Shown: positions 1-6,210 of the stretch, piece after piece
Layout: every line of letters begins with the position of its first letter
Numbering within the stretch: the stretch's first letter is position 1
Notes under the pieces: model-generated
What the model saw: the letters and a program-made list of their open reading frames with translations, nothing else
Databases searched by the model: none
Told to the model about the DNA's origin: nothing
Assembly: GCA_947038135.1 (NCBI GenBank)
Contig: CAMQVM010000054.1
Coordinates: 1-8,640, forward strand
Length of the DNA stretch: 8,640 nt
Origin: an uncultured Rikenellaceae bacterium
GTDB taxonomy: Bacteria > Bacteroidota > Bacteroidia > Bacteroidales > Rikenellaceae
Reading direction: 5' to 3'
Made by a program: the position numbers and the translations under genes

Positions 1-101
1 TCAAGCGGATCTTCCGAGCCCGAGCTACTTGTTTTTTTACACCCAAATAGTGTAAGTGACGTAGCACACAACAGCACTACAAACTTCATTGATTTTCTCA
101 T
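1..101 (-). CDS. Lipoprotein, N-terminal fragment (left copy, cut by window edge)
   Basis: The 33 visible codons begin with an ATG whose A is base 101 and run off the window. The peptide starts MRKSMKF, followed by a hydrophobic stretch (residues 7-19) and a lipobox LFGC with the acceptor cysteine at residue 21: a type II (lipoprotein) signal peptide. After the cysteine come KKTSSSGSEDPL, a short polar linker typical of an exported lipoprotein. A second ATG at codon 5 is an alternative start and would still leave a signal peptide. The mature domain is outside the window, so the function is unknown. The gene is co-oriented with era and lies downstream of it, but has its own promoter and is separated from era by a terminator. 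Confidence 0.75.
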   Translation of the reverse strand, partial: MRKSMKFVVLLCATSLTLFGCKKTSSSGSEDPL

Positions 102-190
102 GTACGTAATTTTCAAATTGATATTAAATTATAATCATTATAAAACAGTAGGTATAGCAACTACACACGGCTATAAATACTAATATTCTG

Positions 191-198
191 CAAAGATA
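191..198 (-). promoter_or_regulatory. Bacteroidota-type -7 element for the lipoprotein gene (left copy)
   Basis: Read on the - strand the sequence is TATCTTTG, a full match to the Bacteroidota -7 consensus TAnnTTTG. It lies about 90 bases before the lipoprotein ATG. No clear TTG -33 element is visible at 19-21 bases upstream, so the match rests on the -7 box alone. Confidence 0.5.
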
Positions 199-346
199 CT
201 AATAATATCACTAAGTTACTCTTATTATTCACTTTTTTTCAGAAAAAGGCAACAGAAAATCAGCTCTAAAGATTTTGAGCAAAAAGAAGCATATTTAAGA
301 TACTTACCAAAGAACAGTAACCCAATTATATTTCACGTGATATGAC

Positions 347-386
347 AAATAAGGTATCTTAAAATAAATTTTAAGATACCTTATTT
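347..386. terminator. Bidirectional terminator-like hairpin between era and the lipoprotein gene (left copy)
   Basis: A near-loopless inverted repeat with 19-base arms containing AATAAGGTATCTTAAAAT. The foot of the stem is A-rich on one side and T-rich on the other, so a U-tract follows the stem on either strand, as in bidirectional intrinsic terminators. The stem is AT-rich and therefore weaker than a typical terminator. It lies about 65 bases beyond the era stop and would isolate the downstream lipoprotein gene from era transcription. Confidence 0.6.
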
Positions 387-421
387 ACATACATAGACAA
401 ACTCCATTACAAAAGAAATTG

Positions 422-439
422 AAAAAGAGTTTGCAACTC
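422..439 (-). terminator. Small hairpin plus T-tract after era (left copy)
   Basis: On the era strand, GAGTT-GCA-AACTC is followed directly by TTTTT, beginning 12 bases after the era stop codon. A 5-bp stem with a 3-base loop is at the weak end for an intrinsic terminator; it may work together with the larger hairpin further on. Confidence 0.35.
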
Positions 440-450
440 AAACAGATACA

Positions 451-1344
451 CTACTCAATATACCCATAATTTTTAAGAGCCTTATCGTTATCTCTCCAGT
501 CACTATTAACCTTTACATAAAGATCAAGAAACACTCTTTTTTGAAGAAACTCTTCAATATCAATACGTGCTTGTGTTCCTATATCTCGTAGGCGGCTACC
601 TTTATGCCCAATAATAATACCTTTTTGTGATTCACGAGCCACATATATAATAGCACGGATTCTATCAAGGTCTTCACCCTCTTTAAATTCTTCAACAAAA
701 ATTTCTACACAGTAAGGCACCTCTTTGTCGTAAGTAAGAAGCACTTTTTCACGGATAATCTCAGACACAAAAAACCTAACAGGCTTATCAGTAAGAGCAT
801 CTTTATCGTAAAACGGCTCACCCTCAGGCATATTTTCGATGATAAGATTGAACAGATTGTCTATATTAAACTTATTTGTTGCAGATACAGGTACTAATAT
901 AGCATCAGGAAGAAGAAGTTGCAATTTATTATATAGCACCACTAGCTTCTCTTCATCAGTAAGATCTATCTTATTGATTACTAGAATAGTTTTTATCCCC
1001 GATTTTCTTACCTTCTCAATAAAATCGATGTTTTTATCAAAACTCTCAACTGTATCAGTTACATAAAGTATAACATCGGCATCACTAATAGCCCCAGTTG
1101 AAAACTTCAACATAGACTCTTGAAGCTTGTAATTTGGCTTCAACACACCAGGGGTATCAGAGTATACGATCTGAAAATCTTCACCGTTTACAATTCCCAT
1201 TATGCGGTGCCTTGTAGTTTGCGCCTTTGAGGTTATGATAGACACTCTCGCTCCCACAAGCTCATTCATAAGCGTAGACTTACCGACATTTGGATTTCCT
1301 ACGATATTTACAAATCCTGACTTAAATTTTTTTTCTTCTGGCAT
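451..1344 (-). CDS. era: GTPase Era, 30S ribosome assembly factor (left copy)
   Basis: Era is an essential GTPase that binds the 3' end of 16S rRNA and helps mature the 30S subunit, acting in the cytosol and at the membrane. The 297-residue protein has the usual Era length and layout. The G domain has G1/P-loop GNPNVGKST at 16-24, the TTR of the switch I region at 43-45, G3 DTPG at 63-66, G4 NKID at 124-127 and G5 SAT at 154-156. The C-terminal type-2 KH domain, from about residue 190, opens with VRFFVSEIIREK and carries the RNA-binding GHKG loop at 246-249. No key residue is missing. The ATG is chosen because the GTPase fold begins about 10 residues later. There is no Shine-Dalgarno, only an A-rich leader. 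It is transcribed divergently from panE. Identification is secure. Confidence 0.97.
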   Translation of the reverse strand: MPEEKKFKSGFVNIVGNPNVGKSTLMNELVGARVSIITSKAQTTRHRIMGIVNGEDFQIVYSDTPGVLKPNYKLQESMLKFSTGAISDADVILYVTDTVESFDKNIDFIEKVRKSGIKTILVINKIDLTDEEKLVVLYNKLQLLLPDAILVPVSATNKFNIDNLFNLIIENMPEGEPFYDKDALTDKPVRFFVSEIIREKVLLTYDKEVPYCVEIFVEEFKEGEDLDRIRAIIYVARESQKGIIIGHKGSRLRDIGTQARIDIEEFLQKRVFLDLYVKVNSDWRDNDKALKNYGYIE

Positions 1345-1388
1345 ATCTTTTAATCTATTTTTTTTTATGATTGGTGCGATTATAGCAA

Positions 1389-1412
1389 TGTAATTATACC
1401 ATTATAATTACA
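1389..1412. promoter_or_regulatory. 10-bp inverted repeat in the panE/era divergent spacer, possible operator (left copy)
   Basis: TGTAATTATA and TATAATTACA, perfect 10-base arms around a 4-base spacer. The length and symmetry suit a dimeric repressor site, and its place at or just after the predicted era start site would allow repression. The same sequence could form a weak leader hairpin in the era mRNA. No regulator gene is visible nearby, so the role is inferred from position only. Confidence 0.4.
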
Positions 1413-1421
1413 CCAACGCCA

Positions 1422-1453
1422 CAAAAATACAATTATTATAGTAGATATACAAC
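1422..1453 (-). promoter_or_regulatory. Bacteroidota-type promoter for era (left copy)
   Basis: On the era strand there is a GTTG (-33) followed 20 bases later by TATTTTTG, a full match to the -7 consensus TAnnTTTG. The 19-21 base spacing expected for the primary Bacteroidota sigma factor is met. Transcription would begin a few bases further on, giving an era leader of about 70 bases that contains the 10-bp inverted repeat. The surrounding DNA is very AT-rich, so chance matches are possible. Confidence 0.5.
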
Positions 1454-1509
1454 TATAAAGTATATATATTAAAATAAAAGTGTATATTGTGACTTAAAAT
1501 AGATATAAA

Positions 1510-2430
1510 ATGAATATAGGAATTATAGGAATAGGCGGAGTAGGGGGCTACCTAGGGGGTATATTAGCTAAATACTATGCAAACAGCGACACCAAAATAT
1601 TTTTTTATTGCAGAGGCGAACACGCTGCAATAATTAAAGATAAAGGGCTAACTTTACAAACACAAGGTGAGGAGTATATAACTCGTCCATTTGGTGTTAT
1701 TGAGCCAAATGAAGAGAGCCCAAAGATGGACTACTTATTTATAGCAACAAAAAACTACTCTATATTAACTCTTGAGCCTACAATAAAAGGGGCTATTGAT
1801 GATGATACTATTATCATTCCGCTAATGAACGGTGTAGATGGCAGTGATATGGTGAAAGAGCTATTTAAAGATAACAGAGTTTGGAGCGGATGTGTATTTA
1901 TCATGAGCAGAATAGAGAGCGCTGGTATAATTGTTGAAAGTGGCTTAAATAACAATATATTCTACTTTGTGGGAAGTTCAACAGCTACCGAGCTAGAGAT
2001 GGATATGCTACGAGATATAATCACCCCAGCATCAAAACATTTTATTGTAGATCAAAATATTGATAAACGTGTATGGGAGAAATTTGCTTATATATCGACT
2101 CTATCTACTATTGCTACCTACTACAACGCAAATAATGGTGAGATATTTAATAACGCTGGCAGGGTGAAAGAGTTTGTTTCGCTCAACGAGGAGTTTTTAT
2201 CTATTGCTATGGCGCTAAATAAAGATGTAAGAGATGATATAGCAGAGTATAACCTTGAGCGTGCACTTGCCACACCATCTACAATGACTACATCAATGCA
2301 GAGAGATTACTATAATGGTGGCTCTTCTGAAATAGACTCGCTAAGTGGGTATATTGTACGAAAGGGCGAAGAGCTGAATATTACTACTCCACTCTACTCA
2401 AAAATGTATAATAAACTTAGGTTGTTATAG
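1510..2430 (+). CDS. panE: 2-dehydropantoate 2-reductase, ApbA/PanE family (left copy)
   Basis: Family members reduce ketopantoate to pantoate with NADPH, a step of pantothenate and coenzyme A synthesis in the cytosol. The 306-residue protein begins with a Rossmann fold: GIGGVG at 7-12, and an NADPH-phosphate-type arginine in CRGEHA at 35. The TKNY segment (K81) and MNGVD (N107) match the conserved substrate/cofactor positions of E. coli PanE (K72, N98). WEKFAYISTLS places the catalytic lysine at 191, and the C-terminal domain has TSMQRDYYNGG...SEID with E274 at the position of the conserved glutamate. The length is normal. The ATG lies directly before the beta strand of the nucleotide-binding fold, without a Shine-Dalgarno. 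No other pantothenate genes are adjacent. The family is diverse, so a relative acting on another 2-oxo acid is possible. Confidence 0.88.
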   Translation: MNIGIIGIGGVGGYLGGILAKYYANSDTKIFFYCRGEHAAIIKDKGLTLQTQGEEYITRPFGVIEPNEESPKMDYLFIATKNYSILTLEPTIKGAIDDDTIIIPLMNGVDGSDMVKELFKDNRVWSGCVFIMSRIESAGIIVESGLNNNIFYFVGSSTATELEMDMLRDIITPASKHFIVDQNIDKRVWEKFAYISTLSTIATYYNANNGEIFNNAGRVKEFVSLNEEFLSIAMALNKDVRDDIAEYNLERALATPSTMTTSMQRDYYNGGSSEIDSLSGYIVRKGEELNITTPLYSKMYNKLRLL

Positions 2431-2538
2431 TATTGATGAAAACAAAAAAAGGTTTAGTATGCAAGGGTTTACTTTTAAACTGCTGTAAAATTGCAGGGTA
2501 GTTTATTTCTTGTACATTTTTATTTGCAAGCACTATTA

Positions 2539-2565
2539 TACTTGCGACACTTGCGATACTTGTAA
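2539..2565 (+). repeat. Three tandem 9-bp units (left copy)
   Basis: TACTTGCGA, CACTTGCGA and TACTTGTAA follow each other without gaps; the first two differ at one base, the third at two from the first. The block ends three bases before the terminator stem. It may be a slippage-prone microrepeat or part of the read-through RNA; no function is evident. Confidence 0.7.
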
Positions 2566-2568
2566 AAG

Positions 2569-2616
2569 AAAAAAGTCACTACTAATAAAATTATTTTATC
2601 AGTAATGACTTTTTTT
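2569..2616. terminator. Long bidirectional terminator (left copy)
   Basis: An 18-base stem, AGTCACTACTAATAAAAT against its partner, with 16 Watson-Crick pairs and two mismatched positions that become G-U pairs on one strand. It is flanked by an A-run on one side and a T-run on the other, so each strand has a U-tract after the stem. It is placed to stop panE transcription from one side, 139 bases after the stop codon, and any transcript from the FISUMP-like remnant from the other. Confidence 0.8.
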
Positions 2617-2726
2617 GTTCGAGCCATAAAGCTCATAATTTTCTTAACCAAAGGCATATTAGTTGCCTACACCCTAAAAGAAACCTATAATAAGCAATAG
2701 TCAAACACATCTACTATTTAGATGCT

Positions 2727-2743
2727 TTAACCACATCGCTAAA
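2727..2743 (-). repeat. Short direct repeat flanking the FISUMP-like remnant, copy A (left arm)
   Basis: On the remnant's coding strand this reads TTTAGCGATGTGGTTAA and lies just after the remnant. The related TTTAGCGGTGTGGTAA lies at its start (3019-3034). The first 14 bases agree except for one. Confidence 0.45.
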
Positions 2744-2777
2744 TATCCATAATACAAAATATTAGACCGCCAAACCA

Positions 2778-3029
2778 CTAAAATATACAGCGTACAGAGA
2801 GCCCATTAGAGGTTATGCTTGTCTGCCTAGTGTAAGAACTTGCTTTGTCAATATAAAGATAGCAACCCCTGTTAGACCATAAATATCCACTTGCACTAGG
2901 AACTTGCGATGTTCCAGATATAGGAACAAACACACCATTATATTCAATAGAGGATGATTTATCACTATTAACAAGTGTTTCTATTGCTGTCGACAACAAT
3001 AATTCAACACAACCTAAGTTACCACACCG
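2778..3029 (-). pseudogene. Orphan C-terminal remnant of a FISUMP-like exported protein (left copy)
   Basis: The open frame runs from just after an in-frame stop to TAG and has no ATG; its only usable start is a TTG giving 73 residues. The C-terminal half, with SGYLWS at 37-42, CYLYID at 46-51 and NGLSVRCIF at 65-73, follows the pattern of the end of FISUMP (Fibrobacter succinogenes major paralogous) domain proteins, in which a YWSS motif, a YxLYF strand and a final G[FL]SVRC are usual. A complete protein would have a lipoprotein signal and a much longer domain, and neither is present. I read it as a decayed or recombined gene tail. The match is by recall of the family pattern, not by a search. 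A real short protein is the alternative. Confidence 0.5.
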
Positions 3030-3034
3030 CTAAA
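3019..3034 (-). repeat. Short direct repeat flanking the FISUMP-like remnant, copy B (left arm)
   Basis: TTTAGCGGTGTGGTAA on the - strand, overlapping the upstream limit of the remnant's open frame. Together with copy A it could mark the ends of a small duplicated or inserted segment, or be a recombination scar. Confidence 0.45.
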
Positions 3035-3087
3035 CCGTGGCTTAAAATTGATAAGAATATAAAAATATACAACAAAATTACTGTTTT

Positions 3088-3119
3088 AGTTGCAAATAAC
3101 CAATATATTTATTATTTTG
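3088..3119 (+). promoter_or_regulatory. Candidate promoter for the CNNM gene (left copy)
   Basis: AGTTG at 3088-3092 is followed after 19 bases by TTATTTTG at 3112-3119, which matches the Bacteroidota -7 consensus TAnnTTTG at all but one fixed position. It would give a leader of about 90 bases before ATG 3219. Confidence 0.4.
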
Positions 3120-3218
3120 CACCCATAAATAATAAAATACTTATAAGGGATGTAAAATTAATAACACAATAAATAGAGATAAAACATAATATTAAAATAA
3201 AAACAGATAAGAACCAAA

Positions 3219-4277
3219 ATGGAATTATTAATTTTCTACCTTCTTTTAGCCCTAACAGTATCATTTGTATGCTCTGTGGCAGAGGCAGTACTACTATCTA
3301 CGCCAGCTTCATTTATCAGCATGAAAGAGAGTGAGGGGTCAAAAAGAGCAACACAATTTAAAAAACTTAAACAGAACATTGATAGACCGCTATCAGCAAT
3401 TTTATCACTCAACACCATTGCCCATACTATTGGAGCAGCAGGAGTAGGAGCACAAGCAGGAATAGTGTTTCAAAATGTATCTTTTGGTGTTATATCGGCA
3501 ATTTTAACAGTGCTTATACTAGTGCTATCTGAAATTATACCTAAGACGATAGGTGCATCATACTGGAGAAATATAGCTCTTGTATTTGTACCAATAATTC
3601 ATTGGATGATAATAATATGTTTCCCTTTAGTGTGGCTATCAGAGTTTATCACCCGCCTCATAGCTCCTAAGCACAAAGAGAACTCTGTAAGCAGAGAGGA
3701 GGTGTCTGCAATGATGAACGTAGGTGTAGAAGAGGGAATATTTCACTCAAAAGAGAATAAGATAATTCAAAACCTTATAAAGCTTGAAACTATACGTGCT
3801 AGAGATATAATGACTCCACGAATTGTAGTTACAGTAGCACCCGAGGAGATGACATTGCAGGAGTTTTATAAAAATAAGTCGTTAATACACTACTCTCGTA
3901 TACCTATATATAAAGACACCAAAGATAATATTACTGGATATGTGCTTCGCCAAAATATCTTTGAAAAGCTTGCAGGCGACAATATTGCATCACTCAAACT
4001 GTCAGATATAAAACGTGATATTCGTATATCGGTAGATAGCAGATCTATATCGGTGCTATGGGAGGATCTATTATCTAACAAAGAGCATATATCGCTAGTA
4101 TTAGATGAGTATGGTAGCTTTGAGGGTATTGTTACCATGGAAGATATCATTGAAACAATATTCGGCTTAGAGATATTAGATGAGAAAGATAATATTGAGG
4201 ATATGCAGCAGTATGCACGTGAGCGCTGGGCTAAACGTCAGCAGAAATATAAAGATATTGCACTTTTAAATGATTAG
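3219..4277 (+). CDS. CNNM (DUF21) and CBS-pair membrane protein, CorB/HlyC type (left copy)
   Basis: The family comprises inner-membrane proteins linked to Mg2+/Co2+ transport; CNNM/CorB relatives export Mg2+ under control of a nucleotide-binding CBS module. In 352 residues: a CNNM transmembrane domain at about 1-150, with hydrophobic segments near 3-25, 58-80, 88-106 and 118-145, the SVAEAVLLS motif at 19-27, NTIAHTIG at 65-72 and the cation-site SEIIPKT at 104-110; a linker with SREEVSAMM; then a CBS pair from about 195, with DIMTPR at 196-201, HYSRIPIY at 224-231 and DEYGSFEGIVTMEDIIE at 296-312. The protein ends in a charged tail and lacks the CorC_HlyC domain found at the C-terminus of many longer relatives (over 400 residues). 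The stop TAG is followed at once by in-frame TGA. The substrate is inferred from the family. GldE of gliding bacteria is related, but no gld neighbours are present. Confidence 0.9.
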   Translation: MELLIFYLLLALTVSFVCSVAEAVLLSTPASFISMKESEGSKRATQFKKLKQNIDRPLSAILSLNTIAHTIGAAGVGAQAGIVFQNVSFGVISAILTVLILVLSEIIPKTIGASYWRNIALVFVPIIHWMIIICFPLVWLSEFITRLIAPKHKENSVSREEVSAMMNVGVEEGIFHSKENKIIQNLIKLETIRARDIMTPRIVVTVAPEEMTLQEFYKNKSLIHYSRIPIYKDTKDNITGYVLRQNIFEKLAGDNIASLKLSDIKRDIRISVDSRSISVLWEDLLSNKEHISLVLDEYGSFEGIVTMEDIIETIFGLEILDEKDNIEDMQQYARERWAKRQQKYKDIALLND

Positions 4278-4308
4278 TGATTAAGTTATAAGTTATACCA
4301 AATACCAA

Positions 4309-4332
4309 GAGCCTCGTAAATTTACGAGGCTC
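4309..4332. terminator. Hairpin at the symmetry axis (fold-back point)
   Basis: A 24-bp palindrome with arm GAGCCTCGTAAA lies exactly on the window's axis (4320/4321). Its GC-rich foot (GAGCCTCG / CGAGGCTC) and AT centre, 31 bases after the stop of the CNNM gene, look like the stem of an intrinsic terminator. Everything outside it is also palindromic, so the native extent of the hairpin cannot be told: only one side can be native sequence, and the true downstream flank has been lost. Inference: a native terminator stem here gave the polymerase or assembler the point at which to turn back on the other strand. Confidence 0.6.
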
Positions 4333-4363
4333 TTGGTATTTGGTATAACTTATAACTTAATCA

Positions 4364-5422
4364 CTAATCATTTAAAAGTGCAATATCTTTATATTTCTGC
4401 TGACGTTTAGCCCAGCGCTCACGTGCATACTGCTGCATATCCTCAATATTATCTTTCTCATCTAATATCTCTAAGCCGAATATTGTTTCAATGATATCTT
4501 CCATGGTAACAATACCCTCAAAGCTACCATACTCATCTAATACTAGCGATATATGCTCTTTGTTAGATAATAGATCCTCCCATAGCACCGATATAGATCT
4601 GCTATCTACCGATATACGAATATCACGTTTTATATCTGACAGTTTGAGTGATGCAATATTGTCGCCTGCAAGCTTTTCAAAGATATTTTGGCGAAGCACA
4701 TATCCAGTAATATTATCTTTGGTGTCTTTATATATAGGTATACGAGAGTAGTGTATTAACGACTTATTTTTATAAAACTCCTGCAATGTCATCTCCTCGG
4801 GTGCTACTGTAACTACAATTCGTGGAGTCATTATATCTCTAGCACGTATAGTTTCAAGCTTTATAAGGTTTTGAATTATCTTATTCTCTTTTGAGTGAAA
4901 TATTCCCTCTTCTACACCTACGTTCATCATTGCAGACACCTCCTCTCTGCTTACAGAGTTCTCTTTGTGCTTAGGAGCTATGAGGCGGGTGATAAACTCT
5001 GATAGCCACACTAAAGGGAAACATATTATTATCATCCAATGAATTATTGGTACAAATACAAGAGCTATATTTCTCCAGTATGATGCACCTATCGTCTTAG
5101 GTATAATTTCAGATAGCACTAGTATAAGCACTGTTAAAATTGCCGATATAACACCAAAAGATACATTTTGAAACACTATTCCTGCTTGTGCTCCTACTCC
5201 TGCTGCTCCAATAGTATGGGCAATGGTGTTGAGTGATAAAATTGCTGATAGCGGTCTATCAATGTTCTGTTTAAGTTTTTTAAATTGTGTTGCTCTTTTT
5301 GACCCCTCACTCTCTTTCATGCTGATAAATGAAGCTGGCGTAGATAGTAGTACTGCCTCTGCCACAGAGCATACAAATGATACTGTTAGGGCTAAAAGAA
5401 GGTAGAAAATTAATAATTCCAT
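4364..5422 (-). CDS. CNNM (DUF21) and CBS-pair membrane protein, CorB/HlyC type (right copy)
   Basis: Identical to 3219-4277. The two copies converge tail to tail, with 86 bases between their stop codons, and this interval is itself wholly palindromic. The downstream context of the native gene is therefore unknown. Confidence 0.9.
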   Translation of the reverse strand: MELLIFYLLLALTVSFVCSVAEAVLLSTPASFISMKESEGSKRATQFKKLKQNIDRPLSAILSLNTIAHTIGAAGVGAQAGIVFQNVSFGVISAILTVLILVLSEIIPKTIGASYWRNIALVFVPIIHWMIIICFPLVWLSEFITRLIAPKHKENSVSREEVSAMMNVGVEEGIFHSKENKIIQNLIKLETIRARDIMTPRIVVTVAPEEMTLQEFYKNKSLIHYSRIPIYKDTKDNITGYVLRQNIFEKLAGDNIASLKLSDIKRDIRISVDSRSISVLWEDLLSNKEHISLVLDEYGSFEGIVTMEDIIETIFGLEILDEKDNIEDMQQYARERWAKRQQKYKDIALLND

Positions 5423-5521
5423 TTTGGTTCTTATCTGTTTTTATTTTAATATTATGTTTTATCTCTATTTATTGTGTTATTAATTTTACATCCCTTATAA
5501 GTATTTTATTATTTATGGGTG

Positions 5522-5553
5522 CAAAATAATAAATATATTGGTTATTTGCAACT
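5522..5553 (-). promoter_or_regulatory. Candidate promoter for the CNNM gene (right copy)
   Basis: Mirror of 3088-3119, read on the - strand. Confidence 0.4.
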
Positions 5554-5606
5554 AAAACAGTAATTTTGTTGTATATTTTTATATTCTTATCAATTTTAAG
5601 CCACGG

Positions 5607-5622
5607 TTTAGCGGTGTGGTAA
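5607..5622 (+). repeat. Short direct repeat flanking the FISUMP-like remnant, copy B (right arm)
   Basis: Mirror of 3019-3034. Confidence 0.45.
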
Positions 5623-5863
5623 CTTAGGTTGTGTTGAATTATTGTTGTCGACAGCAATAGAAACACTTGTTAATAGTGATAAATCATCCTCTATTGAATA
5701 TAATGGTGTGTTTGTTCCTATATCTGGAACATCGCAAGTTCCTAGTGCAAGTGGATATTTATGGTCTAACAGGGGTTGCTATCTTTATATTGACAAAGCA
5801 AGTTCTTACACTAGGCAGACAAGCATAACCTCTAATGGGCTCTCTGTACGCTGTATATTTTAG
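5612..5863 (+). pseudogene. Orphan C-terminal remnant of a FISUMP-like exported protein (right copy)
   Basis: Mirror of 2778-3029. The frame opens after TAG at 5609-5611; the TTG start is at 5642 and the stop TAG at 5861-5863. The remnant is framed by two similar 16-17 base sequences, 5607-5622 and 5898-5914. Confidence 0.5.
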
Positions 5864-5897
5864 TGGTTTGGCGGTCTAATATTTTGTATTATGGATA

Positions 5898-5914
5898 TTT
5901 AGCGATGTGGTTAA
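5898..5914 (+). repeat. Short direct repeat flanking the FISUMP-like remnant, copy A (right arm)
   Basis: Mirror of 2727-2743. A weaker relative, TTTAGTGGTTTGGCGG, starts at 5859 across the remnant's stop codon. Confidence 0.45.
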
Positions 5915-6024
5915 AGCATCTAAATAGTAGATGTGTTTGACTATTGCTTATTATAGGTTTCTTTTAGGGTGTAGGCAACTAATATGCCTTTGGTTAAGAA
6001 AATTATGAGCTTTATGGCTCGAAC

Positions 6025-6072
6025 AAAAAAAGTCATTACTGATAAAATAATTTTATTAGTAGTGACTTTTTT
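6025..6072. terminator. Long bidirectional terminator (right copy)
   Basis: Mirror of 2569-2616: A-run 6025-6031, stem arms about 6031-6048 and 6049-6066, T-run 6067-6072. Confidence 0.8.
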
Positions 6073-6075
6073 CTT

Positions 6076-6102
6076 TTACAAGTATCGCAAGTGTCGCAAG
6101 TA
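6076..6102 (-). repeat. Three tandem 9-bp units (right copy)
   Basis: Mirror of 2539-2565. Confidence 0.7.
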
Positions 6103-6210
6103 TAATAGTGCTTGCAAATAAAAATGTACAAGAAATAAACTACCCTGCAATTTTACAGCAGTTTAAAAGTAAACCCTTGCATACTAAACCTTTTTTTGTT
6201 TTCATCAATA

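Larger units (their letters stand above)
102..450. other. 349-bp spacer between era and the lipoprotein gene (left copy)
   Basis: No gene is seen. It holds the lipoprotein -7 element (191-198), the 19-bp-arm hairpin (347-386) and the small hairpin after era (422-439). The rest is AT-rich with no RNA-gene-like structure that I could recognise. Confidence 0.6.
2431..2777. other. 347-bp intergenic region after panE (left copy)
   Basis: No convincing gene. It contains the tandem 9-bp repeat (2539-2565), the long bidirectional terminator (2569-2616) and one of the two short repeats flanking the FISUMP-like remnant (2727-2743). A 21-codon ATG frame at 2436-2501 directly after the panE stop has no supporting signals. 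The remaining sequence shows nothing recognisable. Confidence 0.6.
1..4320 (+). repeat. Left arm of a perfect 4320-bp inverted repeat
   Basis: Seen directly: this arm is the reverse complement of 4321-8640. The first and last bases of the window, all gene pairs and all intergenic signals coincide under the mirror rule p to 8641-p, and every translated pair is identical. There is no spacer between the arms. Identity includes intergenic DNA, where independent copies would diverge first, so the copies are either extremely recent or are one molecule read twice. Inference: a fold-back artefact of assembly or amplification is the leading explanation; for annotation only one arm should be counted. 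Confidence 0.98.
5864..6210. other. 347-bp intergenic region after panE (right copy)
   Basis: Mirror of 2431-2777, with the same contents in reverse order: short flanking repeat 5898-5914, terminator 6025-6072, tandem repeat 6076-6102. A 38-codon frame at 6005-6121 overlaps the terminator and is not called as a gene. Confidence 0.6.

Noticed and set aside
318..345. CACGTG-centred palindrome in the era/lipoprotein spacer
   Set aside because: The symmetric core is only 8 bases, with no position relative to a promoter that would suggest an operator.
839..1066. Antisense frames within era (839-1066, 1202-1393), panE (1755-1955) and the CNNM gene (3236-3418, 3890-4150), plus mirrors
   Set aside because: They are opposite-strand shadows of well-identified genes, with low-complexity serine- or leucine-rich translations and no family features.
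2436..2501. 21-codon ATG frame directly after the panE stop (mirror 6140-6205)
   Set aside because: Too short, no recognisable motif, and no conservation evidence available.
2975..3172. 65-codon frame on the + strand (mirror 5469-5666)
   Set aside because: It starts at a GTG, overlaps the remnant on the other strand, has AT-driven composition, and spans the candidate CNNM promoter.
4200..4440. Hairpin telomere or dimer junction of a linear plasmid or phage
   Set aside because: The content is ordinary chromosomal housekeeping genes, with no protelomerase, replication or partition gene, and the central hairpin looks like a terminator.
6005..6121. 38-codon frame encoding a small basic protein with one hydrophobic segment (mirror 2520-2636)
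   Set aside because: Its codons coincide with the long terminator stem and the tandem 9-bp repeat, which fully explain the sequence; there is no promoter or other support.
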